A DNA stretch of 5,530 nucleotides from Armatimonadota bacterium (GTDB taxonomy: Bacteria > Armatimonadota > SYMT01), in NCBI GenBank assembly GCA_020696885.1, contig JAJFMS010000477.1:1-5530 (forward strand). Reading direction: 5' to 3'. Position numbers and translations under genes: made by a program. The notes beneath the pieces were generated by a model. The model had not been told where the DNA came from and ran no database searches. It worked only from the letters and a program-made list of their open reading frames with translations. Every line of letters starts with the position of its first letter. The first letter of the stretch is position 1. Positions 1 through 5,530 of the stretch are shown one piece after another.

Positions 1-1428
1 GCCCGAGCGATCACGGACGGAAAGACCCGCGACCGTTCCCCCGCCTTTTCCCCAGACGGGAAGATGCTCGCCTATCAGAGCACGAGCGACCTCGGCCTCG
101 ACTCCATCATGGTGGTTCCGGTGGACGGTGGTCGCGAGGCCCGGACGCTGGCCGTGGGTAGCCAGCCGCAGTGGTCGCGGGACGGACGGAGCATCCTCTT
201 CTCCCGCCGGCAACTGAACGACTACCTCCTCTACGTAATCCGCGCGGATGGCAGTCAGAAGGACGAAGGCCTGAAGCCGCTCACCAAGGGTCAGATCGGC
301 CGGTGGTCGCCGGACGGCAAGCAACTGGCGGTGGTCGCGCCGGTGATCACGGACGGCCAGGACCGCTGGCAGATCCAGGTGATGCTGGCAGATGCGCTGC
401 AGCCGCGGTTCACCATGACGCTGCCGGAGGCTTACGGGCAGGTGATCTCCCTGGAATGGTCCCCCACCAGCGAGGCACTGCTCTTCTCGGTCTCCCGCCA
501 GGAGCGGTACGACCTGTATGCGCTCGATCTGAAGTCGCCCGAGCCCCGGCGCGTGCCCCCGGCGACCGGTATCGGCGCCGCCGCTCCGAACCCGGCCTAT
601 GGAGCGTGGTCTCCCACGGGAGCCGAGATCCTGTTCCGCTCGATGGGCGATCCGTCCGGCGGGGGCAACTCGTTCAACCGCCTCCAGGTGGTAAAGGCGG
701 ACGGCTCCGCGCTCCGGACCGTCTGGGAGCCGACGGATAAAGCCCAGCGCATCCTGGGTACCGCCTGGCAGTGGCCGAAGGTTGAGCTTGCCGTGGCCAA
801 GCCGGCGGCGCCGGCCCCTGCTCCACCCGCCATCGTGCCGCCCGCACCGCCAACGGTCCCCGCCGTGGAGCCGATGCCCCAGACGGTGACGATGAAGGTC
901 CCTGGCCCGCCCAAGAAGGTCCACGCGGAGAAGCTGTTCGTGGTGGACAAGCCGCGGTCGCCGGTATCGGTGCCGATCGCAGCCCCCAGCGACGGGGACT
1001 TCACCATCAGCATCCCGATCAAGCCGGCAAAGACCTGGGCCGGGCGGCGCCAGGGCATCGGGATCACGCTGGAGATGGAGGACGGCAGCCTCTACCGCGG
1101 CACCGTAATCCAGAGCGGCGCCCCCTGGGCCACGATCCAGGGCCGACCCAAAGGCGGGAAAGTGCGGCTGATCGACGGCAAGCAGCTCGCTCCCACGGCC
1201 GGTGCTGGATTCGCCGGTGAAGCGCGCCTTCGTAACCCTCGAGAACTTCGACGTCGGCAAGGCCTACTTCCCGCTAGGGAATGTGTACTACCAGCCGATG
1301 GTGGTGGGAGAGGCACTGGGCAATGGGAAGTAGGCCGGGGGCAGAGAACGAGTAAGAGTAAGAGTAAGATTCAGGGCGCAGACCAATGTGGCCGCCCTCT
1401 TACCCTGGCCGAACACCTGAACACCTGA
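1..1428 (+). CDS. TolB-like (PD40) beta-propeller protein, 5'-truncated by the window and apparently frameshifted near its 3' end
   Basis: The frame is open from base 1, so the true start lies upstream; the ATG at 64 falls inside a propeller repeat (FSPDGKMLAYQS) and is not the start. At least five PD40/WD40-like blade motifs are visible, at about nt 34-81 (SPAFSPDGKMLAY), 160-207 (PQWSRDGRSILFS), 298-342 (RWSPDGKQLAVV), 448-495 (LEWSPTSEALLFS) and 598-645 (AWSPTGAEILFRS). This is the pattern of TolB and related periplasmic or secreted propellers, which usually serve as protein-binding platforms. A Pro/Ala-rich linker (about 799-882) leads to a C-terminal region rich in alternating hydrophobic residues (about 990-1200) that I do not recognise. 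After about 1200 this frame loses its third-position GC bias, becomes Arg/Gly-rich and runs through intergenic repeats to TGA at 1426-1428. The native end is more likely TAG 1331-1333 in the next frame. Family assignment is fairly secure; partner and role are unknown, and a signal peptide cannot be assessed. Confidence 0.8.
   Translation, partial: ARAITDGKTRDRSPAFSPDGKMLAYQSTSDLGLDSIMVVPVDGGREARTLAVGSQPQWSRDGRSILFSRRQLNDYLLYVIRADGSQKDEGLKPLTKGQIGRWSPDGKQLAVVAPVITDGQDRWQIQVMLADALQPRFTMTLPEAYGQVISLEWSPTSEALLFSVSRQERYDLYALDLKSPEPRRVPPATGIGAAAPNPAYGAWSPTGAEILFRSMGDPSGGGNSFNRLQVVKADGSALRTVWEPTDKAQRILGTAWQWPKVELAVAKPAAPAPAPPAIVPPAPPTVPAVEPMPQTVTMKVPGPPKKVHAEKLFVVDKPRSPVSVPIAAPSDGDFTISIPIKPAKTWAGRRQGIGITLEMEDGSLYRGTVIQSGAPWATIQGRPKGGKVRLIDGKQLAPTAGAGFAGEARLRNPRELRRRQGLLPARECVLPADGGGRGTGQWEVGRGQRTSKSKSKIQGADQCGRPLTLAEHLNT
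1172..1333 (+). other. Probable native C-terminus of the propeller protein, displaced into the next reading frame
   Basis: This frame is open from 1172 to TAG at 1331-1333. From about 1205 it reads LDSPVKRAFVTLENFDVG, then KAYFPLGNVYYQPMVVGEAL, an ordinary beta-rich sequence. For the 42 codons from 1205, 35 end in G or C, against 14 of 42 codons over the same stretch in the frame that continues from upstream. Removing one G of the GG at 1201-1202 turns GCC GGT GCT into GCC GTG CTG and joins the halves as GKQLAPTAVLDSPVKRAFV. A single-base insertion, either a sequencing or assembly error or a real mutation, explains this best. No slippery heptamer is evident, so programmed frameshifting is unlikely. 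Confidence 0.7.
1350..1367. repeat. Hexanucleotide tandem repeat (GAGTAA)x3
   Basis: Three perfect head-to-tail copies of GAGTAA, followed by a partial GA. They start 17 bases after the probable stop codon of the propeller gene. The last unit overlaps the left arm of the inverted repeat that follows. This is noncoding microsatellite-like DNA; no function is evident. Confidence 0.85.
1364..1403. terminator. Bulged inverted repeat between convergent genes, candidate bidirectional terminator
   Basis: The left arm is GTAAGA (1364-1369) plus GGGCG (1374-1378), separated by a 4-nt TTCA bulge. It pairs with CGCCC (1393-1397) plus TCTTAC (1398-1403), giving 11 pairs around a 14-nt loop. The position, between two convergent genes about 30 nt past the probable stop of the plus-strand gene and 48 nt past the stop of the minus-strand gene, suits a shared terminator. 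No T-tract follows on either strand, so it would not be a classical intrinsic terminator. The arms partly consist of the neighbouring GAGTAA repeat, so the structure may be incidental. Confidence 0.3.
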
Positions 1429-1450
1429 ACACCTGAACACCTGAACACCC
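1411..1450. repeat. Octanucleotide tandem repeat (GAACACCT)x5
   Basis: Five contiguous 8-bp units: four perfect GAACACCT and a last GAACACCC. On the minus strand this reads as a run of AGGTGTTC. The array ends at 1450 and the stop codon of the exporter gene (TAG, complement of 1451-1453) begins at once, so it forms the first 40 nt of that gene's 3' untranslated region. The unit length is not a multiple of three and the array lies outside the probable coding regions. It has the look of a slippage-prone variable-number repeat. Confidence 0.92.
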
Positions 1451-3190
1451 CTACGCGGTGCTTCCCGCCAGGTGACCCATCTGCCGCCGGTACATCTGGG
1501 CGTAGAGGCCATCGCGGGCGAGGAGCTCGTCGTGGGTGCCTTCCTCTACGATCCGGCCCGCATCCAGGGCGATGATCCGGTCGGCGCCGCGGACGATGGA
1601 GAGCCGGTGGCTGATGATGAAGGTGGTGCGATTGCGCATCAGCCGCTCCAGCGCCTGCTGGATGATCCACTCGGATTCCGGCTCCACGGCGGAGGTCGCT
1701 TCGTCCAGGATGAGGATGCGCGGGTCGGCCAGGAAGGCGCGCGCAATGCTGATGCGCTGCCGCTGCCCGCCGGAGAGCTTCACGCCGCGCTCCCCGATCT
1801 GCGTCTCCCACCCGTCCGGCAGCTCTTTTTCGATGAAGTCGAGCGCGTTGGCGGCTGCCGCAGCGGTGCGCGCGTCTTCCAGCGTGGCGTCGGGACGGGC
1901 GTAGCGCACGTTGTCCAGCACGGTGCCGCTGAAGAGGAACGTTTCCTGGATCACCATCGCGAGGTGCCGCCGCAGGCTCTCCTGGGTGACCTCCCGCACG
2001 TCGACCCCGTCCACGCGCATTGTCCCCTGCTGCGGGTCCCAGAATCGCGGGATCAGGTTGAGCAGCGTGCTCTTCCCGGCGCCGCTGCTGCCCACCAGCG
2101 CCACCACCTCACCCGGCTGCACGTCCAGGTCGATCCCCTGGAGCACCGGCCGCTCCGCGTAGGCGAAGTGGACGTTCTCGAAGGTGACGCGGCCGCTGAC
2201 CGCATCGAGCACTCGCGCGCCGGGTGCGTTCTCGATGGACACCGGCTCGTCGAGGATCTCGAAGACCCGGGTGGCGGCGGCGTGCCCGCGCTGAAGGAGG
2301 TCGTTGATCTGCGCGAGCTGGCTGACCGGCGCGTAGAGCTGCCACCAGTAGCCACGGTAAGCCACCAGGCCGCCCACGGTGAACCGGCCGTTCAGGATCA
2401 GCCAGGCACCCACGCCCACCGCCAGCACGTTGCTGATGAATCCCACGAACTGCGACAGCGGGAAGAACACGGTGCGCGCGTTGACCGCCTCGAACTGGAC
2501 CTGCCGGTACTGGTCGGTGGTCTTGCCGAAGCGCTCCGCCTCGGCCTGCTCCTTGGCGAACGCCTTCACCACCATCATCCCCACCAGGTTCTCCTGGAGG
2601 CGCGCGCTCACGTCGCCCAGCCGGTCCCGCGCGCCGCGGTACATCCGCTTTACGCGGGTGTTGAAGACCCGGACCAGGAAATAGACCACCACGATCGGCG
2701 CGATGGTGATGGAGCCCAGCAGCGGGCTGAGCACCACCAGTGAGCCGGCCACGATCAGGAAGCTGTAGAGATTGGAGAGGATCGACTCCGTGCCGTTCAC
2801 CGCGACGTCCTGCAGCACGTCCACGTCCCCGATGGCCCGGGAGGTGAGGTCGCCGGTGCGGTGCTCGTGGAGGTACTGGAGCGACTGCGACTGCAGCTTG
2901 CGATACACCTCGTTGCGGAGGTCCCGTACGAAGCACTGCCCCACCTTCTCCAACAAGTTGGAGCGGACCGCGTTGAGCACCGCGGCGATGAAGTGCACGC
3001 CGATCATGACCCCGAGCGCCGGCAGCAGCAAACGAGGCTGCCGGGCCAGGACCACCTCATCGACGATGTACTTCCAGATCCAGGGGTGAACCAGGGAGAG
3101 CGGCGTGGCCACGAAGAGACAGAGGAGCCCGAGGGCCACACGCCAGCGATAGGGTCGTAGGTAGTGAAGAATTCGGAGATAAGACTGCAT
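1451..3190 (-). CDS. ABC exporter half-transporter (fused permease and ATPase, MsbA/MdlB-like)
   Basis: Complete 579-residue protein of the usual length for a type IV (exporter) ABC half-transporter; it would sit in the inner membrane as a homo- or heterodimer and expel a lipid, drug or peptide-like substrate powered by ATP. The N-terminal membrane domain covers about residues 1-310, with hydrophobic segments near 17-36, 55-75, 138-158, 160-176, 244-266 and 270-290. The ATPase domain has A-loop Tyr344, Walker A GSSGAGKST (367-375), Q-loop Gln415 (VIQETFLFSGT), X-loop GERG followed by signature LSGGQ (472-476), Walker B ILILDE (492-497) and H-loop His528 (FIISHRLS), so it should be catalytically competent. 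The D-loop reads SAVEPESE where the family normally has SALD or SAVD, that is Glu for Asp. The ATG at 3190 gives a natural N-terminus; no strong Shine-Dalgarno motif precedes it. It stands alone, convergent with the propeller gene and divergent from the cell-wall gene, so its substrate cannot be inferred from context. Confidence 0.95.
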   Translation of the reverse strand: MQSYLRILHYLRPYRWRVALGLLCLFVATPLSLVHPWIWKYIVDEVVLARQPRLLLPALGVMIGVHFIAAVLNAVRSNLLEKVGQCFVRDLRNEVYRKLQSQSLQYLHEHRTGDLTSRAIGDVDVLQDVAVNGTESILSNLYSFLIVAGSLVVLSPLLGSITIAPIVVVYFLVRVFNTRVKRMYRGARDRLGDVSARLQENLVGMMVVKAFAKEQAEAERFGKTTDQYRQVQFEAVNARTVFFPLSQFVGFISNVLAVGVGAWLILNGRFTVGGLVAYRGYWWQLYAPVSQLAQINDLLQRGHAAATRVFEILDEPVSIENAPGARVLDAVSGRVTFENVHFAYAERPVLQGIDLDVQPGEVVALVGSSGAGKSTLLNLIPRFWDPQQGTMRVDGVDVREVTQESLRRHLAMVIQETFLFSGTVLDNVRYARPDATLEDARTAAAAANALDFIEKELPDGWETQIGERGVKLSGGQRQRISIARAFLADPRILILDEATSAVEPESEWIIQQALERLMRNRTTFIISHRLSIVRGADRIIALDAGRIVEEGTHDELLARDGLYAQMYRRQMGHLAGSTA

Positions 3191-3348
3191 GCCGCGTGCA
3201 TGTTACCGGGCAGGGCTCCCCGGCGCTACGTGCAGTAACTTTGATCGCCAATTCCTCGTTGGAAGTCGTGGTCGAGTCCGCGACGACGACACGACGATTG
3301 AGTAGCTTCGTTTCGTAGGATAATAGGCCGGATGTCTGGCCGCACCGT
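3191..3348. promoter_or_regulatory. Divergent intergenic region between the ABC exporter and the cell-wall synthase gene
   Basis: These 158 bp must hold the promoters of both divergent genes. On the exporter side there is an inverted repeat, CCGGG (3206-3210) with CCCGG (3219-3223) and an 8-nt loop, in what would be the 5' leader. A second short one, CATGC (3188-3192) with GCATG (3198-3202), spans the exporter start codon. On the other side, GGCC (3326-3329) and GGCC (3338-3341) flank 8 nt just upstream of the plus-strand start. The centre (about 3240-3325) is AT-richer than the surrounding genes. No recognisable operator or riboswitch is seen, and no clear Shine-Dalgarno motif precedes either start. 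Confidence 0.5.
3298..3324 (+). promoter_or_regulatory. Candidate sigma70-type promoter for the SEDS-PBP fusion gene
   Basis: TTGAGT (3298-3303, four of six matches to TTGACA) and GATAAT (3319-3324, five of six to TATAAT) are separated by 15 nt, shorter than the optimum of about 17. Transcription would start near 3331, giving a leader of about 18 nt before the ATG at 3349. The element sits in the AT-richest part of the intergenic region and at the right distance from the gene, but matches this good can arise by chance. Confidence 0.35.
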
Positions 3349-5530
3349 ATGGCACGCGCAGTCTCATCACCCTCCCCGACCAACCCCAAGCGAGCTCCCG
3401 CCCAGAGCGCGCCGCCCGCGGCCACGTCCGGCTTCCGGGGGCGAGCACAAGAGCGCGCGCTGCTGCTCTGGAACGTGCCGCTCCTGCTCTTTGCGGCAGC
3501 AGGGGTGGCGCTGGCCCAGCCGAATCCCCAGGCGGCCTTTAGCGGCGCGCTCACGGCCATCGCCACGCCATGGCTGATCTGCCTGGGACTGCATCTGCTG
3601 CTCTGCGTGACGCGGTTCGACGGCGACGTGATGATCCTACCGCTGCTCTGCTTGATCCTCACGATCGGCGCGACCTACCACCTGGACATGCGGGGCCCGT
3701 CCTCGCCCGGAATAACACCTGGGCCCTACACCACGGCCGTGCTGGTGGGGATGTCGGTGCTGGCTGTGGTCACGGCCGGAGGGCGCTGGTTCCGGCGGCT
3801 GAGCATCTTCTTCGAGGAGCGCGTCTGGTGGAAGGTCGCCGGCGACCGCCCCTACTACGACTCGATCCCGTTCCACTTCCTGCTGGTAGGGCTGATGGTG
3901 CTGTTGGCGGTGCTCCTGATGTTCAAAGGCGTCCGCTCCACCGGCGACGCGCTGATCCAGGTGACACTGCCGGGCGGCTTCAGCTTCACGCCGAGCGAGC
4001 TGATCCGGCTGGCGGTAGCGTTCTTCCTGGCGGACTATCTGGGCCGCAACAGCCGCGTGCTCCGTAACCTGCGCGAGCCGGTCGGCCGGGTCTGGCCGTT
4101 CAACCGCATCCGACTGGAGCCGCGGGTAGAGTTGACCGTACTGCTCACCACGGTGATGCTGTACTGCTTCTTCTTCTACGCGTTCCGCGATTTCGGCCCC
4201 GCCGCGGTGATTATCGTGCTCACGCTGGCGTGCCTCTATGCCTCCACCGGCCGATGGCTGACCCCGCTGGCGTTAGGCATCGGCATCGCGCTGGCGATCG
4301 CGATCCCCACCTGGAAGAACCTGGCGTTCCACACCTTCCGCAACCGCGCGGCGATGTGGATGGATCCGTGGCACACCCACTTCGCGAACGGTGACCACCA
4401 GGCACGCATCCTCTGGTCGATCTCCTCGGGCGGCTGGTTCGGGATGGGTGTGGGCACCCAGAACCTCCCGCAAACGCTACCACTCGCCCGCAACGACGCG
4501 GCGTTCGCGGGGATCGCGGCGTCCATGGGGATGTGGACCGCCCTGGGCCTCCTGGCCGTCTTCGCGGCGCTTACCTGGCGCGGTATGGTGGCCGCACGCC
4601 AGGCGCCCACCGACCGGATGCGGCTGCTCGGCTTCTCTCTCACCGCGCTCCTCGCGTTTCAGGCGATCTGGATTTGCGGCGCGATGGTGCGCATCTTCCC
4701 GTTTACCGGGATCAACCTGCCATTCATCAGCACCGGTCTCACCAGTATGATCGCCTCGTCCCTGGCGCTGGGGACGATCTGGAACGTCTCGCGCTCGCGA
4801 AGCGCCCGGCCGGACGCCACCGAGGCAACGCCCGAAGTGCTGCGGGGCGTTACGCGCCTGGGGGTGCCGGTCACCGCAGGGTTCTTGCTGCCGGCTGCCG
4901 GGCTCATCCTGTACGGCTGCCCCTGGTTCCTGGGCGACCGGGTGCTGATGGCCTCCGCCACCGGCGTCAACCGGGAGCGCAGTCGCACCTCGTTTGCGAA
5001 CCCATACCTGGAGCGGTTCCGACGGCAGTTCCCGCGCGGGCGCGTGTTCAGCGCGGACGGAAAGCTCCTGGCCGTCTCCAACCCCAGCCCCCAGGAGATC
5101 GCCGCCATCGCGGAGATCTCCCCCTCCTTCGCGCGGAAGGTGGAGCAGAGCGAGCGGAACGGCGCCGAAGGGGAGCGCTACTACCCACTGGGCGCCTCCG
5201 CGGCACAGCTCATCGGCTGGACGCCGCAGGGCAGGTTCAGTGCGCAGCAGGGCAGCGTGGAGTCCGCCTGGGACCCGCTCCTGCGCGGCTATCAGCCGAA
5301 GGACCTGCCATTCCTGTTTCGCACCCGGCACAACCCGATCGTCCGTCCCCCGGTGCCGCAGGATCTCCAGCTCACCATCCGCTCGGACCTCCAGCAGTTC
5401 GCCACCCGTCGTCTCGCGGCGGCGGTGAAGGAATGGGACGGCGCCGGTGGGGCGCTGGTGGTGTACGACGTGAACACCGGCGACGTGCTGGCCGGCGCCA
5501 CCGCGCCGAGCTTCGATCCGAACGGGCTGA
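3349..5530 (+). CDS. SEDS (FtsW/RodA) peptidoglycan polymerase fused to a class B penicillin-binding protein, 3'-truncated by the window
   Basis: One uninterrupted frame of 727 codons runs off the window end. ATG 3349 is the only start between the in-frame TAG at 3316-3318 and the first membrane segment. Residues 1-36 form a Pro/Ala/Ser-rich cytoplasmic tail. About 12 hydrophobic segments follow (38-478) with SEDS landmarks in family order: FTPSE (213-217, usual QPSE), RDFGPA (280-285, usual PDLGTA), MDPW (338-341), SGGWFGMGVG (360-369), Asp383 in RNDAAFA aligned with the essential Asp of RodA (Asp262 in E. coli), and FPFTGINLPFIS (450-461, usual LP.tG..LPliS). A further membrane anchor (about 503-525) precedes a class B PBP: RGRVFSADGKLLA (564-576, usual RG.I.DR.G..LA), a short dimerisation segment ending GSVESAWDPLLRG (635-647), and the start of the transpeptidase domain (LTIRSDLQQFA 675-685, GALVVYDVNTGDVLAG 701-716, SFDP 721-724). 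The SxxK, SxN and KTG motifs lie beyond the window. Expected role: polymerising lipid II into glycan strands and cross-linking them, in elongation or division. The fusion is seen directly; whether it is RodA- or FtsW-type is undecided. Confidence 0.9.
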   Translation, partial: MARAVSSPSPTNPKRAPAQSAPPAATSGFRGRAQERALLLWNVPLLLFAAAGVALAQPNPQAAFSGALTAIATPWLICLGLHLLLCVTRFDGDVMILPLLCLILTIGATYHLDMRGPSSPGITPGPYTTAVLVGMSVLAVVTAGGRWFRRLSIFFEERVWWKVAGDRPYYDSIPFHFLLVGLMVLLAVLLMFKGVRSTGDALIQVTLPGGFSFTPSELIRLAVAFFLADYLGRNSRVLRNLREPVGRVWPFNRIRLEPRVELTVLLTTVMLYCFFFYAFRDFGPAAVIIVLTLACLYASTGRWLTPLALGIGIALAIAIPTWKNLAFHTFRNRAAMWMDPWHTHFANGDHQARILWSISSGGWFGMGVGTQNLPQTLPLARNDAAFAGIAASMGMWTALGLLAVFAALTWRGMVAARQAPTDRMRLLGFSLTALLAFQAIWICGAMVRIFPFTGINLPFISTGLTSMIASSLALGTIWNVSRSRSARPDATEATPEVLRGVTRLGVPVTAGFLLPAAGLILYGCPWFLGDRVLMASATGVNRERSRTSFANPYLERFRRQFPRGRVFSADGKLLAVSNPSPQEIAAIAEISPSFARKVEQSERNGAEGERYYPLGASAAQLIGWTPQGRFSAQQGSVESAWDPLLRGYQPKDLPFLFRTRHNPIVRPPVPQDLQLTIRSDLQQFATRRLAAAVKEWDGAGGALVVYDVNTGDVLAGATAPSFDPNGL

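Noticed and set aside
1195..1207. Programmed ribosomal frameshift site
   Set aside because: There is no slippery heptamer or clear downstream pseudoknot, and a single extra G in a GG run is a simpler explanation.
1334..1428. C-terminal extension of the propeller protein as genuine coding sequence
   Set aside because: The frame passes through the GAGTAA and GAACACCT repeats, has poor third-position GC and no protein-like pattern. It is better explained as run-through after a frameshift.
1350..1450. CRISPR array
   Set aside because: The repeats are 6 and 8 bp, contiguous, with no spacers and no cas genes nearby.
1472..2743. Long open frame on the plus strand (423 codons) opposite the ABC exporter
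   Set aside because: It is antisense to a fully recognisable ABC exporter, is rich in His, Arg, Glu and Leu with no domain signature, and arises because GC-rich third positions suppress stops on the opposite strand.
3186..3202. Repeated TGCATG around the exporter start as an operator
   Set aside because: The arms are only 5-6 bp and include the start codon itself; chance cannot be excluded and no regulator gene is adjacent.
3332..3577. ATG at 3332 as the start of a short plus-strand gene
   Set aside because: It lies in a different frame from the SEDS domain, its product is Pro/Arg/Ser-rich without structure, and it overlaps the convincing coding frame that starts at 3349.
4477..5331. Open frame on the minus strand (284 codons) opposite the SEDS-PBP gene
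   Set aside because: It is antisense to clear SEDS and PBP motifs, its translation is Arg/Gly/Glu-rich low complexity, and no start context supports it.

Overview
The window comes from a high-GC bacterium, with G or C strongly favoured at third codon positions in all three genes. It carries two incomplete genes at the edges and one complete gene between them. Nothing in it fixes the taxon. The combination of a PbpA-like transpeptidase and a SEDS protein recalls high-GC phyla such as Actinobacteria, or soil and uncultured lineages, but that is only a guess.

Region by region: (1) Positions 1 to about 1333, plus strand, hold the 3' part of a TolB-like (PD40/WD40-like) beta-propeller protein. 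At least five propeller motifs are followed by a Pro/Ala-rich linker and a C-terminal beta-rich region. The reading frame is apparently broken by one surplus G near 1201-1202, so the literal frame runs on through intergenic repeats to 1428, while the better-looking end is the stop at 1331-1333 in the next frame. (2) Positions 1334-1450 are a short convergent intergenic region built almost wholly of low-complexity DNA: three GAGTAA units, a bulged inverted repeat that may act as a terminator, and five copies of an 8-bp unit that touch the stop codon of the next gene. (3) Positions 1451-3190, minus strand, encode a complete 579-residue ABC exporter half-transporter with a fused permease and ATPase and all canonical ATPase motifs, except a Glu in the D-loop. 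(4) Positions 3191-3348 are a divergent promoter region. (5) From 3349 to the end of the window, plus strand, one uninterrupted frame of at least 727 codons encodes a SEDS-family (FtsW/RodA) glycan polymerase fused to a class B penicillin-binding protein. The window ends just inside the transpeptidase domain, before its SxxK motif.

The fusion is the most notable item. SEDS polymerases and class B PBPs normally act as a complex of two separate polypeptides that polymerise and cross-link peptidoglycan; here both are covalently joined. The propeller gene and the exporter show no visible functional link to it, and the three genes lie in three separate transcription units (convergent, then divergent).
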